A DNA stretch of 64,000 nt from Antitrichia curtipendula (lineage: Eukaryota; Streptophyta; Bryopsida; Hypnales; Leucodontaceae). A program made the position numbers and the translations under genes. Below are positions 37,591-50,000 of the stretch, in pieces. The notes below the pieces were generated by a model. It was not told where the DNA came from. It was given only the letters and a program-made list of their open reading frames with translations, and ran no database searches. Each line of letters opens with the position of its first letter. Position 1 is the first letter of the stretch. The stretch covers positions 19,060,725 through 19,124,724 of the forward strand of contig OX579634.1 in the NCBI GenBank assembly GCA_951230915.1. The letters are read 5' to 3'.

Positions 37591-40500
37591 TCATGTGTCA
37601 TGTCAACTTTCCAATCATTTCAATTTCAAGTGAATGACTTCATTTTCTTTCCATTTTTTCAATTGGTGGTTTAGGCTTCTAATCATCACTTCACTCACAA
37701 TATAGAGCTCCATGGACATTGATGGAGGGCTTACACAAGAAGAGCGGTTGGAGCCTGTCATCAATGATGATTCTCAACTTCTGCTTACCATTCCTCAGGT
37801 TACATACATTTCCAATTTTCATTGCGTGCATGTTGTTTCAATTGTTTTGGTACCATAATTCAAATTCACTTTTCTATTCTTTTCCATGACTTTCAAGTAT
37901 TGATTGTAATTTGTTTTGAATGTACAATTCATTGTAGGTTGAGACCATCATTGGAAGGCAAGAGGTACATCTCAATTTCGAAGGACAAACAGTGGAGGAG
38001 GTGGAACGAGATGTGCGTATTGGTCAAAAATTTGACTCCAATGCCATCATCAAGAGTATGTTATTTGATGGTGGTAGGCCAGCATCTAGATTTGATATTC
38101 CTTTGTGCAGGATGATTGGCCTTCCGTTGGTGCGTCCTCTTTCTTTAAAGTCAAGTGAAACGATTGGAAGCGGAGTTCACTCGTGGATATTGACCAGGTG
38201 ATCATGTTCTTTATGTGTCAACTACAAATGACAAGGGACTTTGCAAGCTAGTGACTCCAGAGATTGTGGAGACATAGGATAATCATTGGATACAACAAAA
38301 TGAAGAGTTTGAGTCTTGGTTGCAATCTCAGCCATCCATTGTGCACTTGGCAAATCATATGTTTTTTGTGTGGGATGGCAACCACAGATTGGCGACTTGG
38401 TGTGCTTACATTGATAAGCATCACCGTCATGATTACAATTGGCATATGCTAGTTGATTGTATGCTTTTGGTGCCAGATGGTTGCACATACATTCTATTGG
38501 AGGCTATGAATGACATCAATTGGTGAGTTCTCATTTCTAGTAACATAATCGTTTTTCAACTTCAACGCTTTCTTTGGTGACTTCCTATATTGTAGTATTT
38601 AATGTTTTCAAATTCTTTCATCTTATATTCTATTTACATTGGTGTTTGCAGGTCTACAGAACATTATCATGTGAAAAGCAACTTGGTTCAACAATTGCAC
38701 AGGATGAGTACCTATGGCAATTTGAAACTAGAAGACTTCAAGGGTCTTCTAAGTGATCAGGATTACAAGAAATGTGAAAATAGAAAACTGCCAGGTGCTT
38801 GGTATCCATTGACATCAAATGTCTTCATACAATTTCTTCATCGGGTGAGTGTCTTATATCTACTAAAGTTTTTCTTTTATTTGTATTAAATTGTGCAATT
38901 CATTTAATATTGACTTTCCTATTTTTGATGTGCAGTAAGAGATTGTTGTTGTTTCTGATGCGGAAGGGCAAGCATACTATGAGAAAACAAAGCTGCAAGA
39001 TTGAACTCCAGTGGGAGTTCATGATACCATGACTCAAGCTGCCACTGCAACTATCAAGGGATTTTGAACTAAGTTTGATAAGCAATCAACCATTGCTAAT
39101 CCAAAAAATGGTGTTGGATTTCTAGAAGAGGTATTCAACTTTTCTTTCACTACAAATGCATGCCTCATATGATTACTTATAGTGTTCATTTTGATCATAT
39201 ATTTTTCTTTTGAAATTTCAGATTAACTTGCATTACAGCACCAATGAGAAGCCTGAGATGTCATTGAAAAAACTTCAAAGGATCTCTACATGTGTTGTCC
39301 AACCAAACCACAAAGTTTGTTGGCTTAGATGGTGGAACTCCACTGAGACTTCTAGGGAGGGCTTCAGATTTCTTCCCCCTAGTTTCAATACATTGACCTT
39401 AGAGACTTGGCTCTCTAAGGCTGCTTTTTGGGCTAAGGTATATTATCAACCTTTTCTTTCATTCACATTATTAGTACTTTTTTTATTTCCTGTGAACATT
39501 TTGATTATTAACCCATTTTTGTATCATGATATATTTTGCCTTGACAATGTCTTTAATTAACATTACATGTCTTAATTGTAGTTGGAAGAGGCTGCCAAAG
39601 TTGAATTTCAGAGCATCATCAAGTCTGAGAACATTGTAGTTCATTGGAGTGCCAATGATGAACTGGACATGATTAGAGACTATGTGGAGACATGACGCAT
39701 TGTGCTATGGAATCATGCTTTCGGGTGGGTCTTCAAGAATGACTCTTCATATTCGAGGTCTACTTCCTTCAAAGACCAAGAAGGTGCAGATATTGTTGTC
39801 AAACGACTTCTATACAGGTATATACTTTATTCTAGTTACATTTATTTGTATAAACTAGAGTTGCTTTACAAGTCCATTTTATAACTTTACATTCAAACCA
39901 TTGTCATTGCACTCATTACACCTACTCTATGATTGCAGATATTTTAAACGAGAATTGATTCAGAAAGGTGAGCTTGAAAGGAAATTCATGCCCAAGCTTT
40001 TTGGAGGATGGCTTGACACATCTTTGAACGGTTGCATGTTCACATTGACTCAACAATGAGGGTTTTCTGTCCAAGAACTCCAAGCCTGCCTTTGGTACCT
40101 TGAGTGTCCAAGAACTTTTGCAACAACACTGGAGGGACCTGAGAAAGAGGCTGCTAAAGACCATCCTAGACTAGCCACACATGATGAGTCTCTTGATGAA
40201 GAGGAGGAGCTAGAAGAGGTTGCACCAGTGAAGAAAGGGCGCAAACCAAGGGAAAAGAAGACTACGAAGAAAACGATGAAAGACATTGCCACAAAGGATG
40301 ATATCCCCTCTTCATCCATGCCACCATCTATCCTTGCACCTCCTCCTTCTATTATGCCTCAGCCTACATTTGAAGTGATTGATACAACTTGCTCCCCTTG
40401 CCCTCCAACCTTTATGTCTATTTCAAAAGACGTCTTTGCTCCATTAGAGTACATTGCTAGATCTGCAGTTCAACCCAGTAGACATGGTATTGAGCCTGAA

Positions 40501-42199
40501 GCTCTACTTCTTCCATTGTTGATTTCTGCAATGCTTAGCGTCAAAGAGAAGACCGGAGACAATGCACCAACATGGGATCAAATGCTTGCTTTTGCAAAGA
40601 AGGTAAAATCTATACTCCCTAACCTTCTTGTAATTTTCTCATTTCATTACACATTAAGTTATAAGTATAGAATTGTAATTCATTCATACATCTAAAAGTG
40701 TGCATTTTCTAATGTTTAGGTTGGAACAAAGCGGGTATGGACTCTTGGAGGCAATGTGAAGCCTGGTCCATACTTTGATTTGATTGTTGTTGATATCCCG
40801 GATGGACTACCAGTTCCCAATGTCTTGGTTCCACCTTTTCATGTTCCTACTTGGAACGTACTGAATCAAGAGGAGGTTATTGAACCCAACTTTGAATTTG
40901 CTTCAGAGTATATTCATGATGATGGAGCAATTTTATTGTTCCATCCAGAGAATGGAAAGGTAAGGGAATTTACCTTAAGCGTGCTGCTACTTATGGCTTT
41001 CGTCTACTTGATTCTTGGATGGGCGTGAACGAGTTGAAGCTTTCCAGTTACAAAAAAACCCACATTGGGTAAGCTCTATTCATATTTCCTTCACTTATAA
41101 ATTTTAATGCTTGAACTTACTTACCAACATTGAGTTTGTCAAGTACTTATTGTCATCTTCCTTACCCTTGGCAGTTGCAGCGCTTTCAGATTCTTCTTTT
41201 TGTACAAAGTAAATGGGAAGAAATATCAACGGCATCTAAATTTTCTATCTACGTGAATCAACAACTTAGCAATGCAGGCACCAACCTTGAAGAAGTGGAT
41301 CTACTCCACAACTTCACCTCTATACAAACTCAACTCATGAATGGTGTAGTTCCATGGAGAGGTGCCCGTGAAAAGGATCCTCTATTTGTACAGCTACTAA
41401 TCGAGGCATTCTCAAAACCTGGTGATATTGCACAAGACTGTTATGCACCTACAGGTAACTCTCATTAGTTATCATTATCTAAATCATTTTTTTGCTAAAT
41501 TATGTATAACATTTTTGTTGGAACTAATCATGTTGCATTTATTGAATAGGGGCGTCCTTCCATGCGTGTCGCAACATTGGACGTCATTTGGTAGCTTTGG
41601 AGAGTGATGGTGAGATATTCAAAGCTCTCCTTCAACCGTTGAACACCCCTCCTCCCTCTACCACAACCATCCAAACCAAACGCCCTATGCCTATAGTGGT
41701 TGATGATTCTGATGATGAGGATATTGTGAGACCGTCTGCAAGACCCAGAAAGAGACGTTCCTGTAAGTAAGTTGTTTTTGGGTTTTATGCATGTTTTTAT
41801 TTCCTTTTCTTGTGCAATATTCTAAACTTTATTCAAAGGTTCTAATTGTTTATTTGTTGCATCTTATAGAGGTGATACTCTCCAACATTTTGTATTGTCA
41901 CCTTCTCCAAGTCCCAAGAGTTTGCCATGTTACATTGAGACTTTAGCCACAACTATGGCAGAGGCTCCATCACCCGTTTCTGTTGCTAAACGTCGCTCAT
42001 ACAATGTTGATGTTAAACAATTTTTAGACTTTGAAGCCAATGTTGAGACACCAGGGCTTACTTGTAGTGATAGAAGTGAAGCCAGTGATTCTTCTTCTCT
42101 AGTGTGTGGTATTGGACCAAATTGATTTTGTTCTAGACACTAATGTTGTTATTTGATTATCTAATGTGATGTAGTGAGACTAAAAGGGCCACTACAACC

Positions 42200-42276
42200 C
42201 AACGACGCTAGTATGTGAGCATGTGAGCATGAGCCTATGAGCGGTGAGCGTGAGCCTATGAGCGGTGAGCAGGAAT
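42200..42276 (+). repeat. Left terminal inverted repeat of inner giant element
   Basis: CAACGACGCTAG followed by TGTGAGC and CATGAGC units and a direct duplication of GAGCCTATGAGCGGTGAGC. It pairs with the GCTCACA-rich right end at 54,230-54,295. Confidence 0.88.
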
Positions 42277-42766
42277 TGCGTGAGCCTGAAGTCTACAAAT
42301 TTGAATTTTGGAGAAATTTCTAATTTTTTGTAATTAAAAAGGAAAAAAATTTGAGGTTTTGTTAGCAAAGTTTTAAAAAAAAAATATGTCCTATTGCCAT
42401 GGGACCCATGACCGTGGATTTAAAAGCCTAAAAAGTTGGTACTATTGCAGACTCAAATTTTATATCCAAGTTTAATGGTTTAAATCACATCTTCAGAGTC
42501 TGTCTTAGAATAGGCTTATAAAGTGAAAGTACAAATAGTTAATCCAAAAGGAATTCTAAAATTGACAAAAAGACAAATACAATGAAAATATCAAAAAGAA
42601 TTCAACATCCTACAGATAATAAAATATTTTGTCATTGCAAAAAAGAATAGATATTGAAATATGAGTATAATAATCTGCATATATGAAAATTTTGAAGATA
42701 AAATATTGGTACTATAGATGTACTTCATATCATGCTAATACTAGTCAACTAACTTGTTCACTAACT

Positions 42767-45700
42767 TCACTCGCATGTCTTGATGATTCCAGCAGCAACG
42801 AGCACTTGCTTAACTTCATCCAAACTCAAGGTAGGAGCGTGGATGAATGTGTCTGTCTTGTAATTCAATTTGCAAAAGTAACGAAAGATGTAATAAAGAT
42901 GCTTGCAGTTTATGTACATACCACGCTTTCCAATGGAAGTTCCATTCATACCTCCATAATGAGGACATGTACAAGATGGAAAATTTGAAAGCGTGATATT
43001 ATAAACCTTTTGATTAGGTTCAATACCAGACAGAAGTGTAATAATGGCACCAAGTCCAGGGTAAGGAAGGAAGTTCACTCCAGTGATACTTGCTGTAACA
43101 TTCCTTGCACTCTCCCACTGATTGCGGTGATTTTCGGTGGGGGCCTTACTGCTCCGACGAACTTGCTTGCCATTCCGAATAGAAGGAATTCTTTCAGCAT
43201 GTGCTGGTCGAGGATGAGTCCACAACATGGGCTCAAATATTCTAGATGAGGTAAATAGCCGTCGAGGTGACATCGGAATGCTAGATTGCAAGCGAAACCC
43301 AGTTTCTTCAAACTCTATAATTTCGGTACGACTAAGATTTGTACCAATAAGAACAGGCCAAATCTCAGGGATTTCAGGTCGAGTAAGAACATGGGAACGC
43401 TTAGGTCCCATGACGCATCGTGCAATTTGGTCTGCACAAAACCAGAAATCCTCAATTTGAACTGCTGTGCCCTTATACTCACGCTTTTGTCCTCTATAAG
43501 TAGGGGCAGCAGTGGATATTCCATGCCTAACAATCAATAGCTTGCATTTGGCTTGTGTATACTTTTGAATGGCATGACACTGTTTCCTTGACTTGTGAGA
43601 AAGTCTCGCTATATGCCATTCTGATGTATCGCAATCAGTTTCCATGACAGATTGGATATGGGATAAAATCGTATTAGTTTCTACAACTGCAGACCCAAGT
43701 TGCACTCTACCAGTAGCTGATCTAATTTGAACCCGAGGATGAGAGAAGTTTACTTTGTCAGGGCGATGAGAATCACCTTCAGAACCAATTGGAAGATCTA
43801 ATTTCCTTTTGCTAGACCCAAATACTTCTTCACCCTCCAAATGCGGAATTCGAGTGCAAACGTCTTCAGCTCCAGGCATCTCACTAAGTGCGTCTGCGAT
43901 TTTTTTCCCATCTCCAGATGCCATAGCCCTCTTCAATTTCAAATCTTCTTTAGAGGGGCCTTTTCCGGAAGGGCCCCCACAAAGATAAGCTCTATAGTTG
44001 GTCATTTGCATGAAGGCTTGAACCCAGTCATCACATGTGGCAATGAACAAATCAGATCCACGCTTTCCTGAAGCTTGCATCCATTTGTTGTGCATAGTTT
44101 CTGCAAGATTGCATGTTGGAATATCTGCTAATTCTTCTGTTGTCAATTTCTGCAAATATATTGAATGAAGTCATTATTTAAAACATTGAAGATGTAGAAT
44201 AAAAACTAGAAAACCAAATTATGAAAGTAGAGATCATACCGTATCCATGAATGCGCCCCATTGACGATATCGAAAGTGCCAAAATGCTAGCCAGTCCTCA
44301 AGTTCACGGATAGCTGGTTCTGATGCAGCTCCAGAAGAATACCACCAAGCTTTAATTTCTAAATACATCTTCTCTGCCTCAGCCATTGACGTTGCATCCT
44401 TATACTGCCTGCAGAGTCGGATATGCTGTTTTTGGAACTCTTTGGAGATTAGTTTCTCTGTGTGCTTGTGCATGCTTGTCGCCCAATGGAACAAACAAGT
44501 CCTTTCACGATCCACCATTGGAACAGATGGATCCCCTGACCCATACACAATGCGAATAGTATTGAAGTTGGCTTGAGCGCTATCACACATAAATCCCTTG
44601 AAGTTAGGATTTGACACTCCATTTTTGACCATGACCCTAGTCAAACAATGCCAAAAAATGATCTGGCCTTCGGTGCCCTCAGTCTGCATATCACATACAG
44701 CTATGGTCATGACTTTACAATAAGTGGCATCATAGACGTGACAAGCAATAGTCGTCCATAATTTCACTCTCTTGACATGATCGAACATGATAAAACAGTT
44801 TTCAAGGTTGCCGCCTGGTTGCATCCGTTGCACGAGATCCACTCCACTTCCAGGTCCATTCACAAGCATCTTGAATAAATAGACCTTATCTTGTCTTTGT
44901 CCTGGAAATACACTATCGTGGATGTACTCCATTTTGGCACGTCCCTTCATGTCAAGAATTCGATCAATCTCGCCTGCACCTTTATTGTTGTTCCAAAAGG
45001 AGGAAACAATGTTGCGCACATTGGGTGAGCTAAGGAGCTTGAACTTATCCATGACATTCTCTAACGCATCACCATGAAGCATCTCCTTTGGTCCAGGCTC
45101 ATCGTGAATAAGAAACGTGTCAAGGAATTCCTTGCTTGCTGCCAAGGTAATGGTAGAAGTTTTGGCTGTTGGAGTCTTAGCTACCTCGTTAGCAATTAGA
45201 CTAGTTATTGCTTCAAGAGACTCTCTACATTGACCATCAGAAACAGGATGTGAATGAACACCCAAATGGATGCATGCACGTGACAATTCTCCAGTTCTAA
45301 GTACATAATAAATTCTCGAGTTACATAGACTGAGACAAACAGGAGGTTGTCTACAAACTTTACAGAGCACGGTAGAGTCAGGAGGAGGAATTTGACCTAC
45401 GCTAAAAGGATGTTTGGTGGTCCCAATCCACTGAGATTCATTGCTTTTCAGAGCTCGTGTGCGGTAGTCACAGTTTGTATTTTCACAGATCAAGTGCCCA
45501 ACACAATGCGATTTTCTAAACTTCAAACCTAAGTCATTATGGATGTTTGATGTCATGGTGCGACACCATGTATGACCATCATATCGCTTGTCCATACCTT
45601 CCATGTTTCTAGCCCCACATGTGGAACCACGAGAAGGTGGTAGCTCAAAAAGAACATTACCATCAAATCTAGTCGGGAGAAACTGAACCTTGTGGTAGTC

Positions 45701-46381
45701 CACGGCATCAAAATCAATTTGGGCAAGTTCGTTTCGTGAACCAGGCACTGAAGACAATTTGTGAAGGCATTCTAATACGGTTAAAGAATCGCGATGATTG
45801 GGGGGGAGAGGAGGACGAGAAAATCCAGACGATGTTGGACTACTAAGCGTACTATGGAAGATAGTAGGAATGGATGAATCTACCATACGTGGGAAATGAA
45901 CATTCGAAGAAGAAGGTTGGCAAACTTTAATCGGCATTTGACCTTCAGAATCGCTAGACAACTCAATGACAGGTTCTATAGACTCACGCTTGATATTGAA
46001 CGCAATTGTGTTCTCGGAGCATCCACTGCCTAGGGACTCCACTTTTACAAGACGTGGTAATGGGTGTTGTCCCTTTGACTTATCAGAAGTAAGTGTCAAT
46101 CCTTCAGTTGAAGGTGGTAAGAGCCCCGATAGGAGACCATAAACTCTATAGCGTCCAGCAAGAAGAAGCCAGTAGAATCCTTCATGATCAGTACACCTTG
46201 ATTGTAAGATAGACCCCGTAACAACACCGTCATCTCCTTGGAGTTCTTCCTCCACAATAATAGAAGAAGGGGTGAATCCAAACCGGACATGAAGAAGATG
46301 GGCAAGCACACGAACAATACCTTGACTGTCCAGTGGTAGAAGAAATGGGACATCATGACCTTTAGCAACAATACTAGCCAT
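42767..46381 (-). CDS. MULE-family DDE transposase with Cys/His region and SWIM zinc finger
   Basis: The predicted protein is about 1,174 aa from two exons: 46,381-44,240 and 44,149-42,767. A 90-bp phase-0 intron (donor GTATGA, acceptor TTTGCAG) separates them. Residues about 293-380 are rich in Cys and His (HLICENTNCDY, LCKVC, then CIHLGVHSH), resembling the WRKY-GCM1/FLYWCH-type DNA-binding region usual at the N terminus of MULE transposases. A DDE-like core follows: MFD at about 534, then FKGFMCD with Asp at about 600, then CLFHW (Cys-x-x-His, about 629-632). NLAETMHNKW at the start of exon 2 matches the conserved N..E..N segment of MULEs. A SWIM finger (CTC at about 1107, CKH at about 1129) lies near the C terminus. 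The third catalytic acid was not placed with certainty. It should cut and insert the element via its GTGAGC-rich ends with 9-bp duplications. It is divergent from the plus-strand gene starting at 47,033. Confidence 0.88.
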
Positions 46382-47032
46382 AGCGAAGCATTAAAAGAAT
46401 GGGAAGAGAGATGAAGAATGAAGAAGTAAGCAATGATGTTTACGAGTGTAAAGGGCGTGAATTTAAAAGGAACAATAATAGAGTTGTTCAAACTGAATGA
46501 AATTTTTTTCATGGATGTACTAAATTTGAAATTGGATTGATAATTTGAATGGTCATGAATAAATACCGTATCAAGATTTGATATAGAAGAGGTAGGTGAA
46601 ATGGAGTTGGGTAAGACGGCGTATTGTATGGTATCAATTAGCACATCACCAGTAATAAATGGATTACAATATGAAAGATATCAATATGAATTAAATCAAG
46701 TTGGCAATGTTAAAACTGTCACTGACAATAGACGTCAAGACGTCAAGCAGTAGAGTTGATGGCGACGTAGGACACGTTTACAATTATAATAATATATTTA
46801 GTGGCCGGTCGAGAATATTGTAATCGATGATGATGAGTAGCAAATAGAAGTAGCCGTTATGTAGTCATGAAATGAACTTATATCCTTGTAGGAAGAATTT
46901 GTTGAAGTCTCATCGAATATAAAAGGTTGTAGGACATGAGGAAGTAGTAGATAGAAATGTAAGTTCAGAAGAGGGTGTGATGTAGTATGGTAGATGTTGA
47001 TATTGTAATGCCTTGATAGCTGATTATTTCAG
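46382..47032. promoter_or_regulatory. Divergent promoter region of the inner element
   Basis: This 651-bp intergenic region separates the two divergent element genes. TATAAAAGG at 46,918-46,926 is a good TATA box for the accessory gene, about 107 bp before its ATG at 47,033. No equally clear box was seen on the minus strand for the transposase. The open frame across 46,096-46,644 on the minus strand is the transposase 5' region in another frame. Confidence 0.55.
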
Positions 47033-50000
47033 ATGCAGGAGGAATTGCTTCCTCCATTGTTAGTGTTGGACAGTGAAGTTCCACAGAGGAAGAAGAAGAG
47101 GAGAAGTAGCTTTCGTTATTCGAGTAAGAAGCAATTGTTAAGGGCTAGAATGATTAGACGATTGTCCCGAATTAGTACAGCTGATTTGTCAAGCTCAACG
47201 AGGAATTTGACTTATGGAGATATAAGTCCATGTGAAGCAATAGGAGAGGATATTGTAGAAGTTGGGTGTACATCTTGTGAAGCTCAACCAGAGATTGTGT
47301 GTAGCTATAGTGATTGTGATGAACACATTGATGAAGAAGAAGAAAATGAAGACAGGGGAGAAGGACATCAACAACAACAGCATGAGCACTTTTTACTTCC
47401 AACGCTAGAGTTGGAGATGGAGCTTGAAGTTACAAACAGAATGGTACGTAAATAATTTTTCCAAGCAATGCTAAATGAGAAAGTATGTGAAAATTTTAGC
47501 GAGCCAGATTTCTAGGAACTTGACATGATTTTGTACGCGTCGGAATCCCAATTCCAACGGTGTATAGCACGGAAAAAACGGATGCATATTGAGTATTTTA
47601 CGGCCTAAAAACTAAAACGGCATCTTGGAATCTGGCTTGAAATCTTCAAAATCCGCTGATTTTGAGGCCAAATCCAGCCTTTTGATTTTCAGCAGTTATT
47701 GGCGAATTTTGTAAAATCGCACGGGTGTCCAAAAAATTTGAAAAAAATCAGAGTAATTCTGACCTGAAGAATCTACAAGTACAAAAAAATTTGGCTTAAA
47801 ATTTTGAAAATTGAAAAAATTCTTTGCATGATTCCTTTGAGATACATCTACCAATTTTATACTTGTTTTTTTTTTTGTTTTTTTTTGGACACTTGCTTTC
47901 ACCTAAACCTTGTGGTTTCTTCGCACATTGTCTTTGAACTTTGAAGGTACCGGAGGAAGAAACTTTCACGATGGAGGAAGGGGAGGCTGCAGGAGAGGCT
48001 GCTGCGGGAGATGCGGCGGTTTTGGAGCGTGGAGATGAGCATGGAGAAATGACGATCCAGGAAGAGAAGAGGACAGCAAGTACGCCGAATGAAGCCAATC
48101 CAGGTGCGTGGCTAATTTTTTTGCCCTCTCTAAACCCCAGCCGTTGACGGCTGCACTTTTTCAGATCCTATTTTGCGTTCAATATCGCCTCTCTAATGGA
48201 CAGCCATTGACGGCCACGCTTTTCTACATTCCAGTTTAGAACTTTGTGAGCCTTCCTAGACCCCAGCCGTTAATGGCTGCGCTTTTTTCGGCTCTTTTCT
48301 TCCTCTCTAATGAACAGCCTTGAACGGACACAATTTTCGGAATTCTAATTTCAGAATCAAGGTGCTACAATTTCGTGAGCCTTCCTAGACCCCAGCCGTT
48401 GACGGCTACACTTTTGAGACATACATTTCCTTCTACGAAACATTAGGGATTTAGGCTAATGCTGAATTCTTTTGGCTCTATACAACATTAGGGATTTGAT
48501 CAAATGCTGAAATCTTTGTGACCTTGGGCCGTAGCCGTTAATGGCCATGCTTCTAGAGACATAAATTGCTTGTCAAAATATACTACATTGCTATGTTTGT
48601 CTAAAGCTAAATTTTTTAGACACTTCTTAAACCCCATCCGTTGACGGCCACACTTTTTGAGACATATATTCTTTTATGAATGTATGCTATGTTCCTCAAT
48701 GCTTATCAAAATCTGAAATTTTCTAGGAAACCTTAGACCCCAGCCGTTGACGGCTACACTTTTTGAGACACACATTTGCTTATGAATGTATGCTATCTAT
48801 GTCATTTTATGCTGAAAATTCTTGGGCCTCCACCAAAACTTTTTCTAATCTTTATGTATACATTGTTTTGGGGATGCCGGCAGAAGGAGATCCACAAGCA
48901 CCAAGAGTCAATGCTATACTTGAGCCTCTTTCTCAAAATCAACTTGAGTTAGAGTTGCATGGATTTTTGAAGAAGGAGACTGTAAATACTTCTTCTCGTC
49001 TTGAGCGCTTGAGGTATCAACCACGAGCTAAATCAAAGATCAACATTCCTTTATGCCGTATGATATCTCTACCGGTGGTGAGGCCTTTCTTGAAGAATGA
49101 TGTCATGAATTTAGCTGCACACTTTGTTACTTGTGGTTATATGGAAGGAAATGGCGTTTTCTATGTTGCCTTGGAGAACAATGAAGGGAAGACAGTGGAT
49201 GTCACGGATGACATTATCAAAACCTGGAGTCCAAATTGGCTGAGAGCAAATGCTGCATTTGAGAGAGAATTGCAAAACGATGAAGATCTCAAAGTTTTCT
49301 CTGGCAAGATGTTCGTGGTATGGGATGGAAACCATCGTTTGCAAGCATGGTTACCTCTTATCAACCGAGATCATACGGACGACTTTCAATGGCATTATGC
49401 GGTTGAAAGTATCATTTTGGAAGTCAAAGGGGATGTTGCAACTACATTGACAGCATTACATGAAGTCAATTGGTATTTCCTTATCATCCTTGATGAATTT
49501 CCATTTTATTCAAGTCTTCCGTTTCCAATGTTTGTTCACTTTGAATCATTATGTCCTACCTTCTTTTAATTGAATGTTTAATTTATATGATTTAATATAG
49601 TAAATTTTGTTTTAGCAGGCGAAACCAGAAGTCCCATGTTTCCATAAATCTTGTTCACAAGCTCTATCGCATTCATAATATTGCCGGGCAGCCACTGTCG
49701 TATTTTGAGAAACTTGTTTCTAAGGAGGATCTTGCTGCAGCTGAAGCCAAGCAAAAATCAAAACACAGGACTTGGTTCACTCTAACTATTGAGGCTCTAA
49801 ATGGAGTCTTGTACCAGGTTTACTTCTTTATTTCCTTTTCTACTTTTCATATTTTCTTGAATGTTTAGGCTTCTTGACATTAGTTCTTCTTTTTAATTTG
49901 ATTTCATATCCCTTGTTCTCCTATGCAAAACATTTGTTCTCATGAACATTTATGTTTATTTTTAAATTTTCTTTACGTTGTGCAGCAAGAGTTGGGGGAT

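Larger units (their letters stand above)
34208..42125 (+). pseudogene. ParB/methyltransferase-like accessory gene of giant MULE, decayed outer copy
   Basis: This is the counterpart of the ten-exon gene at 47,033-53,605. Matching segments, in order: SKKQLQKLKMLRRL (about 34,264), FDIPLCRMIGLPLVRP (about 38,090), FFVWDGNHRLATW (about 38,360), FDLIVVDIPDGLPVP (about 40,778), YIHDDGAILLFHP (about 40,910), VPWRGAREKD (about 41,350) and GRHLVALESDGEIF (about 41,579). It is broken by a T-run frameshift near 34,250, a frameshift near 38,155, and in-frame stops aligned to coding positions of the inner copy. These stops include a TAG near 38,275 and a TGA near 39,002 at Trp positions, a TAA near 38,937 at a Gln codon, and others near 38,195, 39,065, 39,693 and 40,057. 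Exon edges mostly agree with the inner gene, with a few extra introns (for example 37,798-37,937 and about 39,818-39,938). Intron 2 holds the 115-bp palindromic repeat and a TTAA element. Confidence 0.82.

Noticed and set aside
46096..46644. 182-codon open frame on the minus strand upstream of the transposase
   Set aside because: It overlaps the transposase N terminus in another frame and spans the promoter. The outer copy does not preserve it.
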